DNA from: Nocardioides sp. GY 10113
GTDB taxonomy: Bacteria > Actinomycetota > Actinomycetes > Propionibacteriales > Nocardioidaceae
DNA: 64,000 nucleotides
Assembly (NCBI RefSeq): GCF_004919105.1
Contig: NZ_STGK01000007.1
Coordinates: 62,001-126,000 of the forward strand
Direction of reading: 5' to 3'
Shown: one piece after another, positions 28,198 to 35,045 of the stretch
How positions within the stretch are numbered: position 1 is the first letter of the stretch
Layout: every line of letters starts with the position of its first letter
Translations under genes and position numbers: made by a program
Notes under the pieces: model-generated
Databases searched by the model: none
What the model was told of the DNA's origin: nothing
Seen by the model: only the letters and a program-made list of their open reading frames with translations

Positions 28198-28289
28198 CCG
28201 AGTGGGTGGAAAGCGCCGGCCCAGTCGGTCGAACGCGACATCCCGGTGTCGCGCCGGAACGACTCGCACGTCGTCTTCCACCCACTCGG
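28198..28289. repeat. 92-bp inverted-repeat element (MITE-like or structured leader)
   Basis: 14-bp perfect terminal arms (CCGAGTGGGTGGAA / TTCCACCCACTCGG) enclose 64 bp that contain an inner hairpin GCGACA-N6-TGTCGC at 28235-28252. It fills most of the gap between PNP and heme oxygenase. No ORF is inside. No target-site duplication was identified. Confidence 0.6.
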
Positions 28290-28353
28290 AGCACCGCGAA
28301 CCAGCACCACGTCCCCGACAGCCCGTCGACAAGAGCCCCACGGAGGCCGCCCG

Positions 28354-29022
28354 ATGACCGCACTCGCCGCCTGCGACGTCGCGCCCGCCCTCTCCGTGGC
28401 GATGCGCGACGGCTCGCGGACCGAGCACGAGGCCGCCGAGAACTCGGCGTTCATGTCCGAGCTGCTGGAGGGCCGACTCACCGCGCAGGCGTACGCCGAC
28501 CTGCTGCTGCGGCTGCGTCGCGTCTACGCCGCGCTCGAGGAGGCGGCGCGCGAGCTAGCCGCGGACCCGCTGGTGGGGCCGCTGCACGACCCGGCGCTGG
28601 AGCGCCTCGCCGCGATCGACGCCGACCTCGCGCACTGGGCGCCCGGGACCGACCCCGACCTCGTCGACTCCCCCGCCGCCACGGCGTACGCCGAGCGCCT
28701 GGTCGCGGCCTCCTCCTGGGGCGGGCTGCTCGTCGCGCACCACTACACGCGCTACCTCGGTGACCTCTCCGGCGGCCAGGTGATCGGGCGGCTGCTGTCG
28801 CGGACCTACGACCTGCCCGAGGGCCGCGGCGTCGCGTTCTTCGAGTTCCCCGGGATCGCCAAGCCGAAGCCGTACAAGGACGCCTACCGCGCGGCCCTCG
28901 ACGCCCTCCCCCTCGGCCCGGCCGACCGCGACCGCGTGGTGGACGAGGTCCGGGTGGCCTTCCGCCTCAACCAGGAGCTGTTCGCCGAGCTCGCCGGCAA
29001 CCTGGACGCCTACCGCGCCTGA
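28354..29022 (+). CDS. Biliverdin-producing heme oxygenase
   Basis: 222 aa, the normal size for HmuO/HO-1-type enzymes. The proximal heme ligand is His25 in RTEHEAAENSAFM, and the distal helix contains YTRYLGDLSGGQVIGRLL, the GDLSGGQ family signature. It opens heme to biliverdin, CO and Fe2+, supplying iron. The ATG at 28354 has CGGAGG 7-12 nt upstream; the frame to 28246 was rejected because it runs into the inverted-repeat element. It is a single gene preceded by a 92-bp inverted repeat. No iron box was recognised directly upstream. Confidence 0.93.
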   Translation: MTALAACDVAPALSVAMRDGSRTEHEAAENSAFMSELLEGRLTAQAYADLLLRLRRVYAALEEAARELAADPLVGPLHDPALERLAAIDADLAHWAPGTDPDLVDSPAATAYAERLVAASSWGGLLVAHHYTRYLGDLSGGQVIGRLLSRTYDLPEGRGVAFFEFPGIAKPKPYKDAYRAALDALPLGPADRDRVVDEVRVAFRLNQELFAELAGNLDAYRA

Positions 29023-29044
29023 TCAACCCCACCTTCGGCCATCC

Positions 29045-29062
29045 GGGTTTCATCCGAAACCC
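29045..29062. terminator. Hairpin at the convergent ends of heme oxygenase and DinB genes
   Basis: GGGTTTC-ATCC-GAAACCC, a 7-bp stem with a 4-nt loop, overlaps the DinB stop codon and lies 22 nt past the heme oxygenase stop. It could serve both strands. Confidence 0.45.
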
Positions 29063-29640
29063 TCGGCGATCCGCGTCAGCTTCGCCCGGTACGCCGACCA
29101 GTCGACGCCGTCGGGGATGTTGGTCCCGCTGGCCGTCATGCCGACCGAGCCGTCGATCTGCTCGCGGATCACGTCGGCGTGCCCCGCGTGGCGGGACAGG
29201 TCGGTGATCACGTGCAGCACGATCCGGTGCAGGGTGACCTCGGCGCGCTCGGGCGGCCACCACGGCACCCGACCGGGCGTGTCCAGCGGGAGGGTCTCGA
29301 TCGCCTCGTCGGCGAACGCGGCGACCCGGCCGGCGAGGTCGAGCAGGCCGTCGCGGGTCTCGTCCTCGGTCGCGTACAGGTCCACCTGGGGATCCTCGAC
29401 GTACTGCTCGAACGGGACGAGCTCACCCGGCGTCGGCCACTGCCGACCGAACGTCGGCCCGAAGTAGCCGGCCTCGATGTTGAGTGCGTGCTTGACGATG
29501 CCCAGCAGGTTCGTGCCCGTGTGGGTGTGGGGCAGCCGGACCTGGCGCTCGTCAAGGCCCTCGAGCTTCCACCAGAGCGCCTCGCGGGTCATCCGCAGGT
29601 AGCGCAGCAGGGCGGCCCGCGGATCGGCGTACTCGTCCAT
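29050..29640 (-). CDS. DinB-fold (DUF664) protein
   Basis: 196 aa from MDEYADPRAALLRYLRMTREA. The four-helix DinB/YfiT fold is recognisable from LLGIVKHALNIEAGYFG, PFEQYV and LHRIVLHVITDLSRHAGHADVIREQIDG; the histidines in VKHA and RHAGHAD are the typical metal ligands. DUF664 members are often metal-dependent thiol or hydrolase enzymes using mycothiol in actinobacteria. The exact reaction here is unknown. A weak -10 (CAGGCT) ends 6 nt before the ATG. Confidence 0.85.
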   Translation of the reverse strand: MDEYADPRAALLRYLRMTREALWWKLEGLDERQVRLPHTHTGTNLLGIVKHALNIEAGYFGPTFGRQWPTPGELVPFEQYVEDPQVDLYATEDETRDGLLDLAGRVAAFADEAIETLPLDTPGRVPWWPPERAEVTLHRIVLHVITDLSRHAGHADVIREQIDGSVGMTASGTNIPDGVDWSAYRAKLTRIAEGFG

Positions 29641-29709
29641 CGCTCCAGCCTGGCCCCGGGCCCGCACGGCCGCAACCGGCGGCTCGACCGGCCTCACCCC
29701 CGGTTCGAC

Positions 29710-29729
29710 GGGTCCCAACCCCCGGCTCG
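29710..29729. repeat. Single copy of the dispersed GC-rich repeat
   Basis: GGGTCCCAACCCCCGGCTCG matches the 3' part of the units at 15121-15189 at 18 of 20 positions. It is 9 bp downstream (minus strand) of the alpha/beta hydrolase stop. Confidence 0.5.
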
Positions 29730-29737
29730 CGGGTGGG

Positions 29738-30661
29738 TCAGTCGCCGGCCGGCGCCAGGTGGCGGGTCAGGAAGGTCACCGCGTGCCGGACCGCCGCGTC
29801 GTGGCAGGGCTTGCCGGGGAACAGGTCGAAGTGGTCGCCCGGGTAGTGCCGCACCTCCGCACGCCCGGCGAACGCCGCCTTGGCGGCCGCGTGCGGCGGG
29901 GCGCTGCGGTCGAAGTCGGCGATCTGGACCAGCCACGGGCAGGTGAGTCGCGCAGCGTCCTTGGCCGGCTGGCGCCCGCCCAGCTCGAGCACCACGTCCG
30001 CGGCGATCTCGTTGCGCCAGGTCGGGCCGGCGATCGAGGTGAGGTCCTCCAGCGCGCCCGACACGGTCAGCGCGCCGACCTCGCCGGGCCGGGCGACGAC
30101 CGGGATCATGGTCCGCTCCCGGCCGACGGCGACGCCCACCTTGCTGCGGAGGCCGCGGAGCGTGGAGCCGACCAGCTGGCCGGGCGCGTGGTGCCGGGCG
30201 GCGAGCCGGGCCGCGGCGAGCCCGTCGACCATCGGCACGACCGCGACCACGGCGGCCACGTCGGGGCGGTCCACGGCCGCGCTGATCACGTGACCGCCCC
30301 CGAGCGAGTCGCCCCACAGCACGATCCGGTCCGGATCGACGCCCTCGAGCGAGGCGGCGGCGGCCATCGCCGCGCGCAGGTCGGCCAGCTGGCCGGCCAG
30401 CGAGACCACCTGGCGCGGCTCGCCGCCGCTGGTGCCGAACCCCCGGTAGTCGAACGTGAGCACGTCGATGCCGGCGTCGGCGAACGCCTCCGCGAACGGC
30501 GCCAGCCCGGTGTCGCGGGTGCAGGACAGGCCGTGGGCCATCACCATCACCGGGCGCCCGGCCGCGGTGGCCAGGGCGTCGGTGCGGGCCGGGTAGTGGT
30601 CGGCCGCGCAGGTCACGCCCTCGGAGGTGAAGGAGAGGGTGCTCAGGGCGGTCTGGGTCAT
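29738..30661 (-). CDS. Alpha/beta hydrolase (serine esterase type)
   Basis: 307 aa from the ATG that overlaps the tetR stop (4 bp). The fold is clear: VMVMAHGLSCTRDTGLAPFA, LTFDYRGFGTSGGEPRQ, nucleophile Ser119 in WGDSLGGGH, acid in LVQIADFDRSAPP, and His in YPGDHFDLFPGKP. All three catalytic residues are present. It is the last gene of a three-gene unit FMO-tetR-hydrolase. In that setting an esterase, lactonase or C-C hydrolase acting after oxygenation is a reasonable inference, but the substrate is not known. Confidence 0.87.
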   Translation of the reverse strand: MTQTALSTLSFTSEGVTCAADHYPARTDALATAAGRPVMVMAHGLSCTRDTGLAPFAEAFADAGIDVLTFDYRGFGTSGGEPRQVVSLAGQLADLRAAMAAAASLEGVDPDRIVLWGDSLGGGHVISAAVDRPDVAAVVAVVPMVDGLAAARLAARHHAPGQLVGSTLRGLRSKVGVAVGRERTMIPVVARPGEVGALTVSGALEDLTSIAGPTWRNEIAADVVLELGGRQPAKDAARLTCPWLVQIADFDRSAPPHAAAKAAFAGRAEVRHYPGDHFDLFPGKPCHDAAVRHAVTFLTRHLAPAGD

Positions 30662-31350
30662 GGGGTCCTCCGGGTATCGGGTCGCTGCGGGGCCTGCTGC
30701 GTCGGCGCCGGGCTCTCGGTGCCGTAGATCGAGCGGAGCCAGATGCTGGTCAGCACCTCCACGTGCGCGGCGCGTGGCGGGCCGCTGCCCAGCGCGTGGC
30801 GCTCCAGCGCGTGGTTGTTGAGGTCGAGGAGCACGGCGGCCAGGGCATCGGCGTCGGCTCCCGGCGCCGCCCGCCCGGCGGCCCGCTCGGCCCGGATCAT
30901 CGCCGCGACCCGGCCCGCGAAGTCGGCCAGTCCGGCGTCCCACGTCTCCCGGACGGAGGGGGTGGCGGCCCGCGCCTCCAGCAGCGCGCGGTAGGTGTGC
31001 GGGGTGCGGTCGACGGAGTCGAAGAGCCGCTCGAGCACGCCGCGGATCCGCTCCGCGGGCTCGCCGTCGGCGCTGACCAGCACCGCGGTCGTCGCCGACG
31101 CCTCGTCGTACAGGTCGGCCATCAGCGCCATCACCGCGACGGCCTTGGACTCGAAGTAGAAGTAGAACGCCGAGCGGGACACGCCCGCGCGCCGGGAGAT
31201 CTCGGCGACGTTGATCTCCTCCAGCGACCGCTCGCGGAGCAGCTCGTCGAACGCCCCGAGCAGGGCGTCGCGGCGGGCGTCGCCCCGGGCCCCGGCGCGC
31301 CGGTCGACCAGCCGGGCCCAGTCCCGCTCCCCGGCGAGCGGTTCGGCCAT
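30658..31350 (-). CDS. TetR/AcrR family transcriptional regulator
   Basis: 230 aa from MAEPLAGERDWARLVDRRA; the ATG overlaps the monooxygenase stop by 4 bp (ATGA), so the three genes are coupled. The helix-turn-helix is INVAEISRRAGVSRSAFYFYFESKAVAVM at about residues 46-74. The C-terminal domain is TetR_C-like with LFDSVDRTPHTYRALLEA. Embedded between two catabolic genes, it probably represses its own operon and the divergent SDR genes through the palindromes at 32794 and 32826. The inducer is probably a pathway intermediate. Confidence 0.88.
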   Translation of the reverse strand: MAEPLAGERDWARLVDRRAGARGDARRDALLGAFDELLRERSLEEINVAEISRRAGVSRSAFYFYFESKAVAVMALMADLYDEASATTAVLVSADGEPAERIRGVLERLFDSVDRTPHTYRALLEARAATPSVRETWDAGLADFAGRVAAMIRAERAAGRAAPGADADALAAVLLDLNNHALERHALGSGPPRAAHVEVLTSIWLRSIYGTESPAPTQQAPQRPDTRRTP

Positions 31351-32723
31351 CACCGCCGCGCCGCCCGGCCCCCGGCCGCGGCCCCGACCCCGGCCCCGGC
31401 CCCGGCTTCGGCCTCGGCCCGGCGCACCCCCGCCGGGATCTCCTGGGTGCGCAGGTCGTGCTCGTACAGGAAGTAGTCCAGCTGCTGGGTGTGCCGCGGC
31501 CGCTGCACCATGTGCGCGGTGTAGCGCTGCTCGTCCTCGCTGATCACCCGCTCCATCTCGGCGACCGGCGGGGGCAGGTAGCGACCCACCAACCAGGCCG
31601 CGACGAGCCGGGTCTGGCACTCCACGAACGGGAACAGCGTCGGCACGGCCTGCGCGAAGCCCACGAAGGCGAGGTCGTCGACCCCGGGCTTGAAGATCCG
31701 CTTGAACAGCCGGATGTGGTTCTCCGGCGCGCTGATCAGGTCGGGGTCGAAGAACGGGAAGGTGATGTTGTAGCCCGTCGCGTGCACCACGACGTCGAAC
31801 TCCTCGCTGGTGCCGTCGGCGAAGTGCACCCAGGAGCCGTCGAACCGCTCGATGTCGCCCTTGGCGCGCAGGTCGCCGGAGCCGAGCCGCAGCGGCAGCT
31901 CGACCGACTGGGTCGGGTGGGCCTCGAAGAACTTGTGGTTCGGCGCGGGCAGCCCGTAGTCCTCCGGCCGCCCCGCGGTCATCGGCTGCATCATCTGCAC
32001 GAACTTGCGCTGCCAGGCGTAGGGCAGGTGGGGCGAGGTCCTGAAGTACTTGTCCGCCGGCTTGCCCGCGAAGTACTTCGGCACGATCCAGGCGCTCGAG
32101 CGGGTGGAGATCACCACCTCGTTCTGCAGCGTCTTGCTGGACAGCTCCACGGCGATGTCGGCGGCACTGTTGCCGATGCCGATGATCAGGATCCGCTTCC
32201 CCGTCAGGTCGTACGGCGTCCGCGGGTCGATGTAGGCGTGCGAGTGCATCGTCAGCCCGGTGAAGTCGCCGGGCTTGTCCGCGAAGCGCGGGTCCCAGTG
32301 GTGGCCGTTCGCCACCACCAGCCGGTCGAACGTGCGCACGCCGGTGGTCTGCGTCTCCAGCTCCCACCCGCCCCCGGGCCGCGGTCGCGCGTGCACCACG
32401 CCGTTGCCGAACTCGATCCGGTCCCGGATCCCGAAGGCGTCGACGTAGGAGTCGAGGTAGTCCTTGATCTGGGTGTGGTGGGGGAAGTCGGGGTACTCCT
32501 CCGGCATCGGGAAGTCCTTGAAGGACAGCTGGTGCTTGGAGGTGTCGATGTGCAGCGACCGGTAGGCGCTGCTGTGGCCGTTGGGGTTGCCGAACGCCCA
32601 GTTGCCGCCGACCCGGTCGGAGGCCTCGAAGACGACGAACGGGACGCCGTAGTCGTCGCACATCTTGGCCGTGGTCAGCCCGCTGATGCCGGCTCCGATG
32701 ATGGCCGTGGTCGGTGCGGTCAC
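31350..32723 (-). CDS. Flavin-containing monooxygenase (class B, FMO type)
   Basis: 457 aa from GTG (VTAPTTAIIGAG) preceded by GGAGGACC. FAD motif GAGISG at 10-15, NADPH motif GIGNSA at 182-187, and between them the class B fingerprint F154-x-G156-x3-H160-x3-Y164. The last position is Tyr, as in FMOs, not Trp as in classical Baeyer-Villiger monooxygenases. Conserved WAFGN, YRSLHIDTSKHQLSFKDFP and HATGYNITFPFF fit FMOs. These use NADPH and O2 to oxygenate N, S or, in some type II enzymes, ketones. The last 25 residues are Ala/Gly/Glu low complexity. Partners: TetR and hydrolase downstream, two SDRs divergent. Confidence 0.88.
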   Translation of the reverse strand: MTAPTTAIIGAGISGLTTAKMCDDYGVPFVVFEASDRVGGNWAFGNPNGHSSAYRSLHIDTSKHQLSFKDFPMPEEYPDFPHHTQIKDYLDSYVDAFGIRDRIEFGNGVVHARPRPGGGWELETQTTGVRTFDRLVVANGHHWDPRFADKPGDFTGLTMHSHAYIDPRTPYDLTGKRILIIGIGNSAADIAVELSSKTLQNEVVISTRSSAWIVPKYFAGKPADKYFRTSPHLPYAWQRKFVQMMQPMTAGRPEDYGLPAPNHKFFEAHPTQSVELPLRLGSGDLRAKGDIERFDGSWVHFADGTSEEFDVVVHATGYNITFPFFDPDLISAPENHIRLFKRIFKPGVDDLAFVGFAQAVPTLFPFVECQTRLVAAWLVGRYLPPPVAEMERVISEDEQRYTAHMVQRPRHTQQLDYFLYEHDLRTQEIPAGVRRAEAEAGAGAGVGAAAGGRAARR

Positions 32724-32793
32724 GAGGTCCTCCTGGAGGCCGGGGTCGGGCCAGCGCCCGCCGATTCTTGACACGGCAACCGCTTGACAGATG

Positions 32794-32811
32794 ACGTGAC
32801 GCACGTCACGT
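32794..32811. promoter_or_regulatory. Palindromic operator ACGTGACG-CA-CGTCACGT
   Basis: Perfect 8-bp arms. On the minus strand it overlaps the proposed -10 TAACGT (32813-32808) of the FMO unit, as expected for a repressor site. Confidence 0.6.
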
Positions 32812-32837
32812 TAGAACCCGTTTCAGACGCGTGTCAA
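32808..32837 (-). promoter_or_regulatory. Promoter of the FMO-tetR-hydrolase unit
   Basis: TTGACA (32837-32832) and TAACGT (32813-32808) are separated by 18 bp. Transcription would start near 32800, giving a leader of about 77 nt before the GTG at 32723. Confidence 0.5.
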
Positions 32838-32855
32838 CGACAACTGACACGCGTC
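32826..32855. promoter_or_regulatory. Palindromic operator GACGCGTGTCA-N8-TGACACGCGTC
   Basis: 11-bp perfect arms with an 8-bp spacer, covering the -35 of the FMO unit and ending 21 bp before the first SDR gene. Suits TetR control of both directions. Confidence 0.65.
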
Positions 32856-32876
32856 AAACGTCCCTCAGGAGGCGCG

Positions 32877-33677
32877 ATGAGCACGGCAGGCAGGCGGGTC
32901 AGCGTGGTGGTCGGCGGTGCGTCCGGGCTGGGCCTGGCCACCGCTCGACTGCTCGCGGCGAGCGGCGACCTGGTCGTCGTCGGCGACGTCGACGGCGACG
33001 GCGCGAAGCGGGCCGCCGCGGAGCTTCCGGACCAGGGCGGCGAGCCCGACGTCGGGCACCAGGGAGTCGCCGTGGACGTCACCGACGAGGCGGCGGTCGA
33101 GGCCCTCTTCGCCGACGTCACCGCGCGCCACGGCGCGCCCCACGGGGTCGTCAACTGCGCCGGGGTGAGCACCCTCTCCCCCGTCGTCGACCACGACGCC
33201 GGCGAGTGGCGCCGGGTCGTCGACGTCTGCCTCACCGGCTCCTTCCTCGTCCTCAAGCACGCCGGCCGACACGTCGCCGACGGCGGCTCGCTGGTCACGC
33301 TGAGCTCGCTGAACGCCCGCCAGCCGGGCACCGGCCTGGCGGCGTACTGCGCCGCCAAGGCGGGCGTGGTCGCGTTGACCGAGGTCACCGCGCTCGAGCT
33401 CGGGCCGCGCCGGGTGCGGGTCAACGCCGTCGCGCCGGGCCTGGTGGTCACGCCGCTGACCGCGCCCGCGATGGACATCCCCGGCGTCCGCGACGAGTAC
33501 GTCGCCAACACCCCGCTGGGCCGGCCCGGCCGCCCCGAGGAGATCGCCGCCGCCTGCCGCTTCCTGCTCTCCGACGAGGCCGCCTGGATCACCGGCGAGA
33601 CCCTCGACATCAACGGCGGGGCCCACCTGCAGCGCTACCCCGACCTGATGGACCTGGTCACGAAGGCCTTCGCATGA
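32877..33677 (+). CDS. Short-chain dehydrogenase/reductase (SDR), first of pair
   Basis: 266 aa from ATG with TCAGGAGG just upstream. Classical SDR: coenzyme motif VVGGASGLGLA (about residues 11-21), NNAG equivalent VVNCAGVS, catalytic Ser in LVTLSSLNARQPG, and YCAAK as the YxxxK. The end has ITGETLDINGG, typical of FabG-like members. It is an NAD(P)-dependent alcohol dehydrogenase or ketoreductase; substrate unknown. It overlaps the next SDR by 4 bp (ATGA) and is divergent from the FMO unit across two operators, so the five genes probably form one regulon. Confidence 0.9.
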   Translation: MSTAGRRVSVVVGGASGLGLATARLLAASGDLVVVGDVDGDGAKRAAAELPDQGGEPDVGHQGVAVDVTDEAAVEALFADVTARHGAPHGVVNCAGVSTLSPVVDHDAGEWRRVVDVCLTGSFLVLKHAGRHVADGGSLVTLSSLNARQPGTGLAAYCAAKAGVVALTEVTALELGPRRVRVNAVAPGLVVTPLTAPAMDIPGVRDEYVANTPLGRPGRPEEIAAACRFLLSDEAAWITGETLDINGGAHLQRYPDLMDLVTKAFA

Positions 33678-34507
33678 GCGCCCGGCTGGAGGAGTACGCC
33701 GGGCGGACCGCGATCGTCACCGGCGCCGGATCCGGCATCGGGGCCGCCCTGGCCCGGGCGCTCGACGCGGCCGGGGCGAGCGTGGCGTGCGCGGACCTCG
33801 ACGAGGCCGCGGCCAAGTCCACCGCGGCCGGCCTCAGCGACCGGGCGAGCGCGTTCGGCGTGGACGTCACCGACGCCGGCGGCGTACAGGAGCTGGTCGA
33901 CGCGGTCGTCGCCGACGCCGGGCGTCTGGACCTGATGTTCAACAACGCCGGCATCACCTTCCTCGGCGAGACCGAGGACCTGACGCTGGAGCAGTGGAAC
34001 GCGATCATCGACGTCAACATCCGCGGCGTGGTGCACGGCGTGCACGCCGCCTATCCCGTGATGATCCGGCAGGGCTGGGGCCACATCGTCAACACCGCCT
34101 CGGCCGCCGGACTGATGGCCGCGGGCCTGATGACCTCCTACGTGACCACCAAGCACGCCGTGGTCGGGCTCTCGCTCGCGCTGCGCACCGAGGCCGCCGG
34201 CCACGGCGTCGGGGTGACCGCGATCTGCCCGGCGGCGGTGGACACCCCGATCCTGGACAAGGGCGAGATCGGTCGCTTCCGCGGCCGCGACTACTACCTC
34301 AAGGGCCAGGGGGTACGACGGCCCGTCGACCCCGACCACCTCGCCCGCGTCGCGCTGACCGCCGTCGCGGCCAACCGGCCGCTGGTGGTGGAGCCGGTCC
34401 AGGCGCGGGCGGCGTGGCGCCTCGGTCGCTTCTCCCCCGGTCTGATGAACCGGATGGCGACGCGCTTCATCGACCAGCAGCGGGCCCAGGCGAAGCCGGA
34501 CCGCTGA
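33674..34507 (+). CDS. Short-chain dehydrogenase/reductase (SDR), second of pair
   Basis: 277 aa starting at the ATG that overlaps the previous stop; the long frame extending to 32831 is an out-of-frame shadow of the first SDR. Coenzyme motif VTGAGSGIGAALA, MFNNAGITFLG, Ser in HIVNTASAAGL and YVTTK as YxxxK. The C-terminal extension (RRPVDPDHLARVALTAV and a basic tail) is like SDRs found next to monooxygenases and acyl-CoA genes. Probably NAD-dependent oxidation of an alcohol to a ketone or aldehyde. Its 3' end overlaps the convergent SRPBCC gene by 41 bp. Confidence 0.9.
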   Translation: MSARLEEYAGRTAIVTGAGSGIGAALARALDAAGASVACADLDEAAAKSTAAGLSDRASAFGVDVTDAGGVQELVDAVVADAGRLDLMFNNAGITFLGETEDLTLEQWNAIIDVNIRGVVHGVHAAYPVMIRQGWGHIVNTASAAGLMAAGLMTSYVTTKHAVVGLSLALRTEAAGHGVGVTAICPAAVDTPILDKGEIGRFRGRDYYLKGQGVRRPVDPDHLARVALTAVAANRPLVVEPVQARAAWRLGRFSPGLMNRMATRFIDQQRAQAKPDR

Positions 34508-34958
34508 CCTCGGAGCCGAGCCGGGCCCGCAGCCCGCGCTCGCAGCCGGCCATCATCCGCCGGTGGTTCCAGCGCAGCAGCGGCCGGGCGGGCACCGACG
34601 CCACGGCCAGCACGCCGCCCACCGTCACTTCCTGGCGCAGGTCCATCCGAGTGAGGTCCCCGACCGGCGTCAGGGTCCAGCGCACCCAGCCGTCGAGGTC
34701 GCCGGCGACCCGGACCTCGAGCGTCGGCAGGTCGCGCGAGACGGCTTCGAGCACCAGGTCGAGGGTGTAGGGCAGCGTCGAGCGGCACAGCAGCCGCGCG
34801 GAGTCGGGTCCGAGCCGGGCCACCGCCCGCACCTGCGGCCACCAGGAGGGGTACGCCGCCAGGTCGAGCAGCTGGTCGGCCACCCGCTCCGCGCGGACCG
34901 GCACCGTCCAGGTCGAGGCGAAGCGGTAGCCGGCGCGCACGGCCCCATGCTCGCCCAC
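34467..34958 (-). CDS. SRPBCC-family (polyketide cyclase/START-like) protein
   Basis: 163 aa from a GTG at 34958; a second GTG 6 codons in is possible. The pattern YRFASTWTVPVRAERVADQLLDLAAYPSWWPQVRAV is the start of an SRPBCC domain, and WTLTPVGDLTRMDLRQEVTV the central strands. The domain binds hydrophobic ligands in a helix-grip fold; members range from cyclases to lipid binders, and no catalytic role can be assigned. It is convergent with the second SDR (41-bp overlap) and divergent from the phosphosugar mutase gene. No promoter was recognised. Confidence 0.7.
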   Translation of the reverse strand: MGEHGAVRAGYRFASTWTVPVRAERVADQLLDLAAYPSWWPQVRAVARLGPDSARLLCRSTLPYTLDLVLEAVSRDLPTLEVRVAGDLDGWVRWTLTPVGDLTRMDLRQEVTVGGVLAVASVPARPLLRWNHRRMMAGCERGLRARLGSEVSGPASPGPAAGR

Positions 34959-35033
34959 CGGTGGTTGGGGTGCGTGCGGAGCGAGCCTCGAAGCCACCGC
35001 CACCAGGGGCAGCGCGAACCGGGCGTGCGGCGT

Positions 35034-35039
35034 TAGCGT
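35034..35039 (+). promoter_or_regulatory. -10 element TAGCGT of the phosphosugar mutase gene
   Basis: Ends 6 nt before the ATG at 35046. The same hexamer and spacing precede cdd. Confidence 0.45.
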
Positions 35040-35045
35040 GCCAGC

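Noticed and set aside
31350..32723. Classical Baeyer-Villiger monooxygenase
   Set aside because: The fingerprint F-x-G-x3-H-x3-Y ends in Tyr, not Trp, so FMO is the better call; ketone oxidation remains possible for type II FMOs.
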